DNA of 64,000 nt from Herbaspirillum sp. SJZ106 (GCF_006715495.1 NZ_VFNI01000001.1:310001-374000), one strand, 5' to 3'; shown: positions 33,311 through 42,078, counted from the stretch's first letter. A program made the numbers and translations. The notes: a model not told the origin generated them from the sequence alone.

Positions 33311-33807
33311 GAATCGGCGCCGGCTTCGGCGCGCGGGCTGGCAAGCGCGAGGTGATCGATGTGGCCGAAATGAAGAAGCCGGATCGGCGGCTGGACCAGT
33401 TGCTGCATGTGCGCAAGCAGCGCCTGTCGCGCCTGGAGCGGGAACGCAACGAAGCGCGCCAGGCGTGGCGCGAGATACGCCAGCAATTGTCCGGCAAGAA
33501 GCAGGATTGGCGCCAGTTGCAGTCGCGCGCCCAGTCCGAGTGGATGAGCGCGCGTGCTGCCTTCTTCAGCATGGGCCTCACCAATGCCGACTTCAAGCGG
33601 GCCAAGTCGGTGTATGAGCGGATGAAGCTGGAAGCCGGCGAAATGCGGCTGGCATGCCTGGCGCTGGCGCGCACTTGCCGCCAGGCCGGCACTGCCTTCT
33701 TCGCCGCGCGCGACCGGGTCCAGGGGGCCAATAAACAGCAAGAGAAACTGACCGTGCTGCGCGATGAAATGAAGGCGCTGGCATTGGCCCAGAACGCGGA
33801 GGCCTGA
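33307..33807 (+). CDS. sctO: T3SS stalk protein SctO (HrpO/YscO type)
   Basis: A 166-residue, strongly basic and helical protein rich in Arg, Gln, Lys and Ala, with the two-helix coiled-coil character of SctO/FliJ proteins that connect the ATPase and the export gate. It overlaps sctN by four bases. Position between sctN and sctP, length and composition agree with the family, although sequence conservation in this family is low. The first 20 residues (GAGFGARAGKREVI) are unusual, and a later start at MKKPDRR is possible. Confidence 0.8.
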   Translation: MRIGAGFGARAGKREVIDVAEMKKPDRRLDQLLHVRKQRLSRLERERNEARQAWREIRQQLSGKKQDWRQLQSRAQSEWMSARAAFFSMGLTNADFKRAKSVYERMKLEAGEMRLACLALARTCRQAGTAFFAARDRVQGANKQQEKLTVLRDEMKALALAQNAEA

Positions 33808-33808
33808 C

Positions 33809-34483
33809 ATGTCCATCTTCCCGGTGTCGCAACTGCTGGGCGAGAAGCCGGGCGAGGCGCCGCCGCCCAAGCCGCGCCAACTGAAGCTGCCGCCCCGGCT
33901 GCCCTTGACGCGCAACGATGCCAATGAGGCGCGTCCGGCGCCGCGCACGCCACAGCCCCAGCCCCAGCCGCAGCCAAGACGCCAGCAGCAAGTCGCCGCA
34001 GCCAATGCGCGCACGGTCACGCGCCAGCAGGCCGAGCGCGATGCGCGCCAGGCCAGCGCCGAACGCGCACAGGAACAGGCCGATCAGGCCACCGTTCTCC
34101 CTTACGAAGGGCAAGGCGGGCAGGGCGGCGGTGGCGGTAATGGCAGCGGCGACAGCGGTGGACAACGGCAACCCGGTCGCGGCGGCGATGATGAACTGGC
34201 TGGCGCTGGCGGGGCCGGCATGGCCGAGCTGGCCGCCGACGAACTCGATTGCCATCTGCTGGCCGGCTTGCTGCCCACCGGCGCCGACGACGGTATCTTC
34301 GAGGTCCTGCTGCCGGGCGGCGCCAGGCTCGGCGTGGCCGTCGACCTCGGCCAGCGTACTACCTCGTTCCTGCTGATGCCGTCCACCGAGCGGCTGCGCG
34401 GTCAAATAAAAAAGAAAAAAATGGAACTGGAAAATGCCCTGGAACGACGTATGGAGACACAAGTCAGGCTTACGGTGCTGTAG
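33809..34483 (+). CDS. sctP: T3SS substrate-specificity switch/ruler protein SctP (HrpP type)
   Basis: A 224-residue protein. Residues 15-130 are Pro/Gln/Arg-rich and then Gly-rich (GGQGGGGGNGSGDSGG), a disordered ruler-like segment. Residues about 145-224 form a globular C-terminal part (ELDCHLLAGLLPTGADDGIF..LLPGGARLGVAVDL) as in the T3S4 specificity-switch domain. It is shorter than YscP, which suggests a short needle or pilus-type Hrp system. It starts one base after the sctO stop codon. Confidence 0.75.
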   Translation: MSIFPVSQLLGEKPGEAPPPKPRQLKLPPRLPLTRNDANEARPAPRTPQPQPQPQPRRQQQVAAANARTVTRQQAERDARQASAERAQEQADQATVLPYEGQGGQGGGGGNGSGDSGGQRQPGRGGDDELAGAGGAGMAELAADELDCHLLAGLLPTGADDGIFEVLLPGGARLGVAVDLGQRTTSFLLMPSTERLRGQIKKKKMELENALERRMETQVRLTVL

Positions 34484-34576
34484 AGGGGCAGGCTACCGTC
34501 GCGGGGGTATCGCGACTTCGGCCTGACTGTTCATCCGGGGCCTGGCGCGACCATCCAGCGACCCCAACAGGCTTTC

Positions 34577-35719
34577 ATGTCCGATCTCTCGACCGCATCC
34601 ACTTCATCCCGTGCCGGACATTACGACCTGCTCGAACTCGCGCCAAGCATCGACGCCGGGCAAGCAGACCTGAGCCGTCAGTTGGGCCGCGGGCGTCGCA
34701 TTGCGCTGCCCGACCCCGCCTTGGAACTGCTGGTGCTGCCGGCGCCCCCGGATGCCGGGCTGCAACCGGGCCTGCGCCTGGTGCTGGCGCAGGGCCCCTT
34801 GCTGCTGTGCCAAGGCGAGCGGCTGCTGGCCGGCCTGACCGGCATCGATCCGGCATCTGCGCGCGATGCCGACGGCAAGTGGCCGCACTGGCTGGCCGGG
34901 GCGCTGGCCGGGCGCTTGCAGCACACGCCGCTGGCGGCGCTGCAGGCAATCGACCGGCCGACGGCTGGCCAGTCCGACGCGCCCGGCATGGTGCCGCTCC
35001 AGTTGCGCCTGCGCGATGGCGAGCATGCGATCGAAACCACCGCCTGGGCCAGCACAGCGCTTTGGCAGACCCTGCTGGCCGACGCCGAACCGTTGCGCAT
35101 GCCGGCCGCGCGCTGGTTGCCGCTGGCGTTTTCCAGCGTGGTGCCGCTGGCCAGCCACCGCCTTGCGCGGTCGGCCTTCGACGCGCTGCGCATGGGCGAT
35201 CTGATCCTGCCGGACAACCCGCTATTCGATATCGAAGGAAACGGGCGTCTGCTGTTGGCCGCGCGTCATTGGCGCGTGCGCTACACGGACCATCAACGCC
35301 TGCAACTATTATCAGAGGAGAACGCCTTGAACTATGAAGCAGATCCGGATACGGCCATCGATGGCATCGACCCGGATGAATACGAGGCCGACGCGCCAGC
35401 CCCGGCCCGGGAGCCCGAAGACGTCGCCTACGGCAACGGGCATGAAGACCCGGTGGCAGGCGACGAGCGCCTGGCCGCGGACGGTGAAACCGTAGCGCCG
35501 GGCGAGATCTGCCTGACGCTGCGCTTCGAACTGGGCCGCCTCAAGCTGTCGCTGGACCAGTTGCGCGCGCTCGGCGAGCAGACCGTGCTGACGCTGCACG
35601 ATGCGTCGGCGCAGTCGATCGCCATCACCAGTTCGGGCGCCGAGGTCGGCCGCGGCGAAGTGGTGTCGGTAGATGGTCGGCTGGGCGTGCGCATCACCCG
35701 CTGGGGCCCGGCGTGCTGA
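34577..35719 (+). CDS. sctQ: T3SS cytosolic sorting platform protein SctQ (HrcQ)
   Basis: A 380-residue protein with CAGGCTTTC upstream of the ATG. The N-terminal and middle parts are less conserved. The C-terminal 75 residues form the FliN/SpoA domain (GEICLTLRFELGRLKLSLDQLRALGEQTVLTLHD). An acidic linker (residues 250-305, DPDTAIDGIDPDEYEADAP) separates the two. Inside it lies an apparent internal translation start at TTG 35327. SctQ forms the pods of the sorting platform. Its end overlaps the GTG start of sctR. Confidence 0.9.
   Translation: MSDLSTASTSSRAGHYDLLELAPSIDAGQADLSRQLGRGRRIALPDPALELLVLPAPPDAGLQPGLRLVLAQGPLLLCQGERLLAGLTGIDPASARDADGKWPHWLAGALAGRLQHTPLAALQAIDRPTAGQSDAPGMVPLQLRLRDGEHAIETTAWASTALWQTLLADAEPLRMPAARWLPLAFSSVVPLASHRLARSAFDALRMGDLILPDNPLFDIEGNGRLLLAARHWRVRYTDHQRLQLLSEENALNYEADPDTAIDGIDPDEYEADAPAPAREPEDVAYGNGHEDPVAGDERLAADGETVAPGEICLTLRFELGRLKLSLDQLRALGEQTVLTLHDASAQSIAITSSGAEVGRGEVVSVDGRLGVRITRWGPAC
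35327..35719 (+). CDS. SctQ-C, predicted internal translation product of sctQ
   Basis: Within sctQ, AGAGGAG (35314-35320) precedes an in-frame TTG at 35327 by six bases. Translation from it would give a 130-residue protein made of the acidic linker plus the SpoA domain. Yersinia YscQ and relatives make such a C-terminal product by internal initiation, and Pseudomonas encodes it as a separate gene (hrcQB). Here the sequence shows only the site; the product is inferred. Confidence 0.55.
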   Translation: MNYEADPDTAIDGIDPDEYEADAPAPAREPEDVAYGNGHEDPVAGDERLAADGETVAPGEICLTLRFELGRLKLSLDQLRALGEQTVLTLHDASAQSIAITSSGAEVGRGEVVSVDGRLGVRITRWGPAC

Positions 35720-36375
35720 GCGGGCAGTTCGATGTCGTTTCGTTCTCGGTGCTGCTGGCGCTCATGGCGCTGGTGCCGTTGATGGTGGTAACGACGACAT
35801 CCTTCCTCAAGATTTCGCTGGTGCTGCTGGTGCTGCGCAATGCCATCGGCGTGCAGCAGGTGCCGCCGACGCTGGCGATCTACGGAATTTCGCTGGCACT
35901 GTCGGTGTTCATCATGGCGCCCACGGTGCAGGAAGTCGGCAAGCGCGCCATGCTCATCGACACCACCAACCCGGCCGCCTCGCGCACTACCCCGATCCTG
36001 CAGCGCGCCCAGGATTCGTTCGAGCCGTTGCGCAAGTTCATGCTCAAGATGAGCCACGCCGAGCAGCGCGAGATGTTCCTGGCGTCGGCCAAGAAGTTGT
36101 GGCCCAAGGAAGCCGCGCGCGATGCCCAGCCCACCGATGCGTTGATCCTGATTCCGGCCTTCGTGGTGTCCGAACTGCAGACCGGTTACGAGATCGGGTT
36201 CCTGATCTACATTCCGTTCGTGGTGATCGACCTGCTCATTTCCAATTTACTGATGGCGCTGGGCATGCAGCAGGTGAGCCCGCAGACCATCACGATTCCA
36301 CTCAAGCTGCTGTTGTTTACGCTGGTGGGCGGCTGGGCCAAGTTGCTTAACGCGCTGGCGATGTCCTACGTCTGA
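35713..36375 (+). CDS. sctR: T3SS export apparatus protein SctR (HrcR)
   Basis: A 220-residue membrane protein of the FliP/YscR family starting with a GTG that overlaps sctQ. Four membrane segments are visible. Family motifs include MVVTTTSFLKISLVLLVLRNA (residues about 25-45), PTDALILIPAFVVSELQTGYEIGF and LLISNLLMALGMQQVSP. Length and motifs are typical. It forms the core of the export pore with SctS and SctT. Confidence 0.97.
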   Translation: MLSGQFDVVSFSVLLALMALVPLMVVTTTSFLKISLVLLVLRNAIGVQQVPPTLAIYGISLALSVFIMAPTVQEVGKRAMLIDTTNPAASRTTPILQRAQDSFEPLRKFMLKMSHAEQREMFLASAKKLWPKEAARDAQPTDALILIPAFVVSELQTGYEIGFLIYIPFVVIDLLISNLLMALGMQQVSPQTITIPLKLLLFTLVGGWAKLLNALAMSYV

Positions 36376-36430
36376 CCTGCCTGCGCCGCAATGGGCGCAC
36401 TTTGATCCAGTCCAAACCGAGGAGACGGCC

Positions 36431-36694
36431 ATGGCCGATACCATCAATTATTTCCAGCAGGGCCTGTGGATATGCATCATGATGTCCGCGCCGCCGTTGC
36501 TCATCGCCACGCTGTGCGGGCTGGGCGTGTCGCTGATCCAGGCCGTCACCCAGATCCAGGACCAGACCCTGCCGTATGTGGTCAAGCTGGTCGCGGTGGC
36601 TGTCACGCTGGCCGGCATGGGGCGCTGGATTGGCGTCGAATTGCTGCGCCTGGCCGACCTGGCCTTCACGATGGTGCCGGACATCGGGCGCTGA
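36431..36694 (+). CDS. sctS: T3SS export apparatus protein SctS (HrcS)
   Basis: An 87-residue protein of the FliQ/YscS family with two membrane helices (ICIMMSAPPLLIATLCGLGVS and LVAVAVTLAGMGRWIG) and the conserved loop TQIQDQTLPYVVKL. GAGGAG lies a few bases before the ATG. It sits 55 bases after sctR and is followed closely by sctT. It is part of the export pore. Confidence 0.95.
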   Translation: MADTINYFQQGLWICIMMSAPPLLIATLCGLGVSLIQAVTQIQDQTLPYVVKLVAVAVTLAGMGRWIGVELLRLADLAFTMVPDIGR

Positions 36695-36698
36695 TCCG

Positions 36699-37496
36699 AT
36701 GCCTGCGTCGCTATTACTCGATATCCAGGCGGTGCTGGTGACGATGGCGCTGATCACGCCGCGGGTGCTGGTGTGCCTGGTGATCCTGCCCGGTTTCGGC
36801 CTGAACGTGCTGACCGGCATGGCCAAGAACACCGCCGCCATGGCCATTGCGCTGCCGGCAGCGCTGCCGACCTTTTATTTCGTGCAGGCCAATGCGCCCG
36901 ACATGCTGACCTCCGGCGTGATCATCTTCAAGGAAGCCATCATCGGGCTGATGTTCGGCGTCATCATGGCGATCCCGCTATGGGTGGTGCAGTCGATCGG
37001 CTCCATTTTCGACAGCCAGCGCTCGCCGATCCAGATCCAGGCCAATAATGCCTCGGTCGACCGTGACGCCAGCGCCATCGGCGCCATGCTGCTGCAGGCG
37101 GTGGTGCTGGTGATGGTGCAGGCGGGGATGTTCGTGGCGATGGCCCGCATACTCATCGAGAGCTATGCGATCTGGCCGGCCTTTTCGCTGCTGCCGCCGT
37201 TCGAGCCGGGCCACTTCGACATTCTCATCAAGCGCTTCGGCGAATTGCTCTGGTATATCGTGGTCTACGGCGCGCCGGTGCTGATCCCGCTGGTGCTGAT
37301 CGAGTTCGGTTTTGCCATCGTCGGCGTATTCGCTTCGAACCTGCAGGTGTCGTTCGCATCGGCGCCGGTCAAGAGCCTGGCCGGCTTGCTGATCATGTTG
37401 CTGTACTGGTCCACCTTCTCGCATTACGTCGCGGGCGACTTTACCCATGTGCTCGACCTGTTGAAGAGCATGATGGAAGTGCCGGCGGCGCGCTGA
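36699..37496 (+). CDS. sctT: T3SS export apparatus protein SctT (HrcT)
   Basis: A 265-residue membrane protein of the FliR/YscT family with six or so membrane segments. Conserved features include LITPRVLVCLVILPGFG near the N-terminus, KEAIIGLMFGVIMAIPLW and PVLIPLVLIEFGFAIVGVFA. The start ATG at 36699 lies four bases after the sctS stop, and a longer frame upstream would overlap sctS. The length is as expected. It forms part of the pentameric export-pore complex. Confidence 0.95.
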   Translation: MPASLLLDIQAVLVTMALITPRVLVCLVILPGFGLNVLTGMAKNTAAMAIALPAALPTFYFVQANAPDMLTSGVIIFKEAIIGLMFGVIMAIPLWVVQSIGSIFDSQRSPIQIQANNASVDRDASAIGAMLLQAVVLVMVQAGMFVAMARILIESYAIWPAFSLLPPFEPGHFDILIKRFGELLWYIVVYGAPVLIPLVLIEFGFAIVGVFASNLQVSFASAPVKSLAGLLIMLLYWSTFSHYVAGDFTHVLDLLKSMMEVPAAR

Positions 37497-37512
37497 GGCT
37501 TCAGGAGCGGTC

Positions 37513-38646
37513 ATGAGCGACGAAAAAAACGAAGAACCCACCGACAAGAAGATAGAAGACGCCAAGAAGAAGGGCCAGATCGCGGTCAGTCGCGACCTGG
37601 CCCGGCTGGTCACGCTGGTGGTGGTGATGGAGGTCGTTCTCGCCACCGAATCGCTATGGCGCGGGGCCATCTTGAACCTGATGGAAGGCGGGATCGCGGG
37701 CGTGGGCCAGGATTTTTCGACCGCCATGAACAACCAGCTGATGTCGGCCGTGATCTTCCTGGCGATCGTGTTCTTCGCCGCCTTCATCATTTGCCCGGTG
37801 ACGGCGGTGATCGGGCATTGGGGCCAGTTCGGCATCCTGGTGGCGACCGAGGCGCTCGAGCCGAAGCTCGACAAGCTCAATCCGGTCAACGGCATCAAGC
37901 AGATATTTTCCAAGAAGAAGTTGTTCGAGCTGCTGATCACGGTGGGCAAGGCAGCGCTGATCGCCTTCATGATGTATGGCGCCATCCACGGCCAGCTGGG
38001 CACCATCCTGACGCTGGCGGGAGGCGAGCCGAAGGACGTCTACGACGCCTTCATGACCCTGTTGCGCAATATCTTCCACGGGATCATCGTGGTTTGCCTG
38101 ATCCTGGGCGTGATCGACTTTGCGATACAGAAGTATTTCCACAAGAAGGATCTCATGATGGATCACGAAGAGATCAAGCGCGAGTTCAAGGAATCCGAGG
38201 GCGATCCGATGGTCAAGGGCCAGCGCAAGCAGTTGGCGCGCCAGTGGGCCAACGAAGCTCCGGCCGCCAAGACAGAGAAAGCCAATGCGGTGGTGGTTAA
38301 CCCGACCCACTTCGCGGTGGCCATGTTCTACGACGCGGTCGATACGCAGGTGCCGGTGGTGCTGGCCAAGGGACGCGACGAGGTGGCGCAGGCGATGATC
38401 CAGCGCGCCCACGAATGCGGCATCCCGGTAGTGCGGCATGTATGGCTGGCGCGCACCCTGTATGCCACCTGCCGCGACGACATGGTGGTGCCTCGTTCCA
38501 GCTACCAGGCCGTGGCCCAGGTCTATGCGGTGGTGCATGAGCTGGTCGCCAGTGGCGACGTGCAGCGGGAAGTCGAGCTGGAGTCTTTCGGCGAACCGCC
38601 GCAACCCGAACCATTGGAGGGGCCGGGCCATGGCGAAAAACCGTGA
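37513..38646 (+). CDS. sctU: T3SS switch protein SctU (HrcU)
   Basis: A 377-residue protein of the FlhB/YscU family. Four membrane segments lie in residues about 28-215. The cytoplasmic domain contains the self-cleavage motif NPTH (in AVVVNPTHFAVAMFYD), which is intact. AGGAGCGG precedes the ATG. It is the last gene of the sctD-U operon and overlaps the following accessory gene by 17 bases. SctU switches export from early to late substrates. Confidence 0.97.
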   Translation: MSDEKNEEPTDKKIEDAKKKGQIAVSRDLARLVTLVVVMEVVLATESLWRGAILNLMEGGIAGVGQDFSTAMNNQLMSAVIFLAIVFFAAFIICPVTAVIGHWGQFGILVATEALEPKLDKLNPVNGIKQIFSKKKLFELLITVGKAALIAFMMYGAIHGQLGTILTLAGGEPKDVYDAFMTLLRNIFHGIIVVCLILGVIDFAIQKYFHKKDLMMDHEEIKREFKESEGDPMVKGQRKQLARQWANEAPAAKTEKANAVVVNPTHFAVAMFYDAVDTQVPVVLAKGRDEVAQAMIQRAHECGIPVVRHVWLARTLYATCRDDMVVPRSSYQAVAQVYAVVHELVASGDVQREVELESFGEPPQPEPLEGPGHGEKP

Positions 38647-39226
38647 GATCGTCGAACTGAACGGCGCGTCTCCCAACTGCCCGGCGCCAGTGCCGTCCCC
38701 GGCGCTGGACAACCGGCAGCGGCGCTTGCGCCAGGATTGCGAAGTGCGCAGCGTGGCCTTACGCGCGCAGGTGCTGCAATCCAGGCCGGAGTGCGAATTG
38801 CCGCTGGGCGACGTGACGGCGCCGCCGGTGGCCGAGCCGGTGATCGAATCGGCGGGCAGCCAGCCGCAGGTGGTGATCGGCCAGGCCGGCACCGGCACCG
38901 CCGACAGGGAGGCGCCGTCGCTGTTGCAGCGGTTCATGGCGGTGCTGGCCATCGGCGAGCAAGACAGCGAACAGCGCGCTGCCGACGACGAACGCATCAT
39001 CGGCAGCGGCGACCGCGCCCATCACCTGGCGTTGATCGCAGGCACGTCGGCGCCGGCGCCGCAGCCGCTGCGCCCCGCGCGCGAACCGTTGATCGCGCGA
39101 GCGGCGCCGAAGTCGCGCGCCGATTGCCGGCGCCGTTGCGGCAGGAACGGCTTTTGCGATCCGTCTTCGGACCTTGGCTGCGGCGGCGTCCATTGCGGCA
39201 ACCCGATCATGCGCGAGGCGCTCTGA
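38630..39226 (+). CDS. accessory protein after sctU with Cys-rich C-terminus
   Basis: A 198-residue protein overlapping the end of sctU by 17 bases, with TTGGAGG upstream. Residues 1-165 are Ala/Pro/Gln-rich, hydrophilic and probably flexible. The last 35 residues contain six Cys (CRRRCGRNGFCDPSS, then LGCGGVHC). That is unusual for a T3SS component and suggests a metal-binding or disulphide knot. No homologue is recognised. It is translationally coupled to sctU, so it probably serves the T3SS. A secreted or regulatory role is possible. Confidence 0.65.
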   Translation: MAKNREIVELNGASPNCPAPVPSPALDNRQRRLRQDCEVRSVALRAQVLQSRPECELPLGDVTAPPVAEPVIESAGSQPQVVIGQAGTGTADREAPSLLQRFMAVLAIGEQDSEQRAADDERIIGSGDRAHHLALIAGTSAPAPQPLRPAREPLIARAAPKSRADCRRRCGRNGFCDPSSDLGCGGVHCGNPIMREAL

Positions 39227-39238
39227 GCGCGTGGAGGG

Positions 39239-39267
39239 GGAACCGCCTGCCATCGAACCCCCACCTA
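39239..39267 (+). promoter_or_regulatory. perfect hrp box before sctI
   Basis: GGAACC, 16 bases, CCACCTA: an exact match to GGAACC-N16-CCACNNA. It ends 36 bases before the sctI start and would drive sctI to sctC. Confidence 0.85.
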
Positions 39268-39303
39268 TGCCTGTTCAGTCCAGATATTCGAGGGAGCCGA
39301 AAC

Positions 39304-39708
39304 ATGCAACAGGCATCATTGCAGCAAAGTATCACCCTGAACGACCCCGCCGGCGGCAATGCGACCGGACCGGGACTGCACATGGACATCCGCTCCGGCA
39401 ATGCAGACGGCGAGCACTTCAAGGCCATGTTCGAGCAATACATGAACAAGGACGCGATGCGCCACAAGCCCAATACCAATTCGCTGGGCAGCGTGCTGGC
39501 GCAGCGTACCTCGTCGCTGGCCTCGGAGGTCAAGCAGGACCAGCTGTATGTGTCCAAGCTGCTGGAGCAGGCCAGCCGCACCGGCGACTCGATGCAATTG
39601 ATGAAGGCGATGATGGCGCTGAGCGACTATCAGATCCGCGTCCAGACCATCTCGAAATGCGTGGCCAAGGCTTCCACCTCGGTCGACTCCCTGACCAAAC
39701 TCCAGTGA
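39304..39708 (+). CDS. sctI: T3SS inner rod protein SctI (HrpB type)
   Basis: A 134-residue protein with GAGGGAG upstream. The N-terminal part is Asn/Gly/Gln-rich. The C-terminal third (MQLMKAMMALSDYQIRVQTISKCVAKASTS, in parts near residues 98-130) matches the pattern of SctI inner rod proteins (a helix ending in YQ...V..I.K...K). It is the first gene of the sctI-J-K-L operon, as in Pseudomonas hrpB-hrcJ. The family is secreted and forms the inner rod. Confidence 0.8.
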   Translation: MQQASLQQSITLNDPAGGNATGPGLHMDIRSGNADGEHFKAMFEQYMNKDAMRHKPNTNSLGSVLAQRTSSLASEVKQDQLYVSKLLEQASRTGDSMQLMKAMMALSDYQIRVQTISKCVAKASTSVDSLTKLQ

Positions 39709-39721
39709 TCAAGGCATCGTG

Positions 39722-40636
39722 ATGCCAATACTCTTCAATCCGCCGCTGCGCGGCCCGGCGCCGCGCGCAGGCAGGCCATGGCATCTGTTGCGGGTGACCT
39801 GCGTGTTCCTGCTGCTGGCAATGCTGGCCGCCTGCTCCAAGATGGTCATCCTGCAGGCCGCGCTCAACGATGCCGACGCCAACGAGATCATCCTGGTGCT
39901 CAATCGCAAGGGCATCGAGGTCGACAAGCAGAAAGGCAAGGAGGGCGTGACCCTGCTGGTCAAGGATGTCGAACTCTCGCGCGCCACCGAGACCATGAAT
40001 GCCGCCGGGCTGCCGCGACGCAGCCTGTCCAACCTGGGCGAAGTGTTCAAGAAGCAGGGCATGATCTCCTCGCCCATGGAGGAGCGCATTCGCTACATCC
40101 ATGGCCTGTCCGAGGAACTCGAGTCGACGATGCTGCAGTTCGACAATGTGGTGTCGGCCCGCGTGCACGTGGTGCTGCCCGAACGCATCGCCCCGGGCGA
40201 GCCGATCCAGCCCTCGTCGGCGGCCGTGTTCGTCAAGTATCGCCCGCCGCTGGACGAGGACGCGGTGATGCCGCGCATCCGCCGGCTGGTGGCGTCCAGC
40301 ATTCCCGGGCTATCCGGAGACGACGGCCGCAACAAGGTGTCGGTGGTGATGATGCCGGGTGAGCCGCCCACTCCCGGCATCGAATGGACCATGTTCGGGC
40401 CGTTCACGGTGGCGGCGGCCTCTGCCACCGGCCTGGCGCTGACGATGGGCAGCTTGTTCCTGATTGCGCTGTCGAGCCTCGGCTATATCGGCCTGCAGCG
40501 TGTGCTGCGCCATCCCAAGGTCGCACATATGCTGGCCAACTTCGCCGCCCGGCGGATCAAGAAGGCGCAGGAAAAAGCGCAGGAGAAGGCCAAGGCCGCA
40601 GCCCAGGCGCAAGTCGCCGGTGGGCAGGGCACATGA
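39722..40636 (+). CDS. sctJ: T3SS inner-membrane ring lipoprotein SctJ (HrcJ)
   Basis: A 304-residue lipoprotein of the YscJ/FliF family. The lipobox is LAAC after a hydrophobic stretch (VFLLLAMLAACSK). Two ring-building domains cover residues about 35-200, with the family motif QKGMISSPMEERIRYIHGLSEELESTM (written in part). A membrane anchor lies near residues 235-258, and a Lys/Ala/Gln-rich tail follows. The start ATG is chosen over the preceding GTG for better spacing to AAGG. It overlaps sctK by four bases. Confidence 0.95.
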   Translation: MPILFNPPLRGPAPRAGRPWHLLRVTCVFLLLAMLAACSKMVILQAALNDADANEIILVLNRKGIEVDKQKGKEGVTLLVKDVELSRATETMNAAGLPRRSLSNLGEVFKKQGMISSPMEERIRYIHGLSEELESTMLQFDNVVSARVHVVLPERIAPGEPIQPSSAAVFVKYRPPLDEDAVMPRIRRLVASSIPGLSGDDGRNKVSVVMMPGEPPTPGIEWTMFGPFTVAAASATGLALTMGSLFLIALSSLGYIGLQRVLRHPKVAHMLANFAARRIKKAQEKAQEKAKAAAQAQVAGGQGT

Positions 40637-41217
40637 TGGACTTGCCGCCCAGCGCCGATTTCCTGGACTGGTGGTTTGCGCCCTGGTCGTATGCCCGCCG
40701 GCATGCCGCGCCGCCATGTGCCGGTACGCTGGGCGCGCGCGATGCCTACCGCGACTGGTGCCGGCAGGCGGCCGTCGATCCGGTCTTGCCGGTCGCCGGC
40801 GACCTGCGCTGGCAGATGACGGTGCGCGATGGCGACGAGTTCGGCCGCGCTGCCGAGCTGTTCGGCGGCCTGTTCGCGGCCCGCGCCCGCAACCACGACG
40901 AACTGGCCGCGCTATCGCCGGCGCGCCGCCGATGGTGCCTCAGCGTGGCGCTGACGCAGCCGTTGCTGGCCTGGACCGGCGAATTGCCGCAGGCGTTGGC
41001 CACCGCCCGCGCGCGCGGCCTGCTGGAAGCGGCGATGCGCCTGGAGCATGCGTTGCCCGGCATGTGGTCGCGTCTGCGCCTGCTGTTGCCGGACGACGAG
41101 GCCGGCCAGTTGGGCCGGCGCCTGGCGCTGGGCACGCCCGAGTCGGCCCGCCTGCGCGAGCGTGAACGCAATTGCTGGCAGTTGTGCCTGGCGCAGGCGC
41201 GCGGGGCAGGCGCATGA
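40633..41217 (+). CDS. sctK: T3SS sorting platform protein SctK (HrpD position)
   Basis: A 194-residue helical protein rich in Ala, Arg, Trp and Leu, with no membrane segment. ATGA overlaps join it to sctJ upstream and sctL downstream. SctK proteins are poorly conserved. The call rests on the position between sctJ and sctL and on the length. It links SctD to SctQ in the sorting platform. The protein begins with a Trp-rich segment (LDWWFAPWSYARRH). Confidence 0.75.
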   Translation: MMDLPPSADFLDWWFAPWSYARRHAAPPCAGTLGARDAYRDWCRQAAVDPVLPVAGDLRWQMTVRDGDEFGRAAELFGGLFAARARNHDELAALSPARRRWCLSVALTQPLLAWTGELPQALATARARGLLEAAMRLEHALPGMWSRLRLLLPDDEAGQLGRRLALGTPESARLRERERNCWQLCLAQARGAGA

Positions 41218-41954
41218 TCCCATTGGCCGAAGCGAGCAATAACGTGGAGCAATCGATGAACTCATTTTGCGTGGCGGCGCTGCACATGCCGCCGGGATTG
41301 CGCGCCCGCCAGGGAGTAGTGCGCAGCGATGCCTTCTTCATTACCGACGACGCAGGCCTGGCGGCGCAGCACCTGCTGGCCACGGCGCGCGCGCAAGCCG
41401 ACGGCATCCTGGCGCATGCGCGCGCCGAGGCCGACAGCGCCGTGCGGCGCGAACAGGAACGGGTAGCCGAAGAGGCCGGCCGCATGCTGGCGTTGTTGCA
41501 GCAGATGCAGGACGGCGTGCTCGATGAGGCGGCGGGCCTGGCCATTGAACTGGCGCGCCGGATCTTCGACCGGCTGGTGCTCGACACCACGCCGCAGGAG
41601 CGGCTGGAAGCGGCCTGCCGGCGGGTGCTGGAAGAGGCCCCGCCGAAGCTCAACGCTGCGGTGGCCTGGATGCACCCGGACGACGCCGCCGGTATCGACG
41701 GTACGGCCGGCCTGCCCTGGGAAATCAAGGGTGACAAGCGCCTGCAGCCAGGCACCTGCCGGCTGGAGGCGTCAAACGGCGAATGGCGCGCCGAATTCGG
41801 ATTGGCCAGCGAGGCCCTGCGGGCGTCGTTGGCGCAATTCATCCCGGCCGCGCCGGCGCCCGATGCCAACGACCTTGTTGCCGTTGGCGAGGACTTCGGG
41901 CAGGCCGGGGCGTTGGAAGCGGATACCGATGCCATCGATGGAGATGAAAGTTGA
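41214..41954 (+). CDS. sctL: T3SS stator SctL (HrpE position)
   Basis: A 246-residue protein with the HrpE/FliH family layout. A long coiled coil (LLATARAQADGILAHARAEA and on to residue 100) is followed by a domain that binds SctN (LDEAAGLAIELARRIFDRLV...PQERLEAACRRVLEEA). It overlaps sctK by four bases. The C-terminal 30 residues are acidic and may be disordered. It tethers the ATPase to SctQ. Confidence 0.85.
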   Translation: MIPLAEASNNVEQSMNSFCVAALHMPPGLRARQGVVRSDAFFITDDAGLAAQHLLATARAQADGILAHARAEADSAVRREQERVAEEAGRMLALLQQMQDGVLDEAAGLAIELARRIFDRLVLDTTPQERLEAACRRVLEEAPPKLNAAVAWMHPDDAAGIDGTAGLPWEIKGDKRLQPGTCRLEASNGEWRAEFGLASEALRASLAQFIPAAPAPDANDLVAVGEDFGQAGALEADTDAIDGDES

Positions 41955-42078
41955 GACTTTTCCGCGGGCATTGAGCGAACCGGGCGGCAGCCGGGGTCAC
42001 ATATCGAAGTGATTCCCATCAGTCAATCCGGAGCCGGGTGCATACGGCCCGGACCGTTCATGCCAAAGGAGCAAGATC

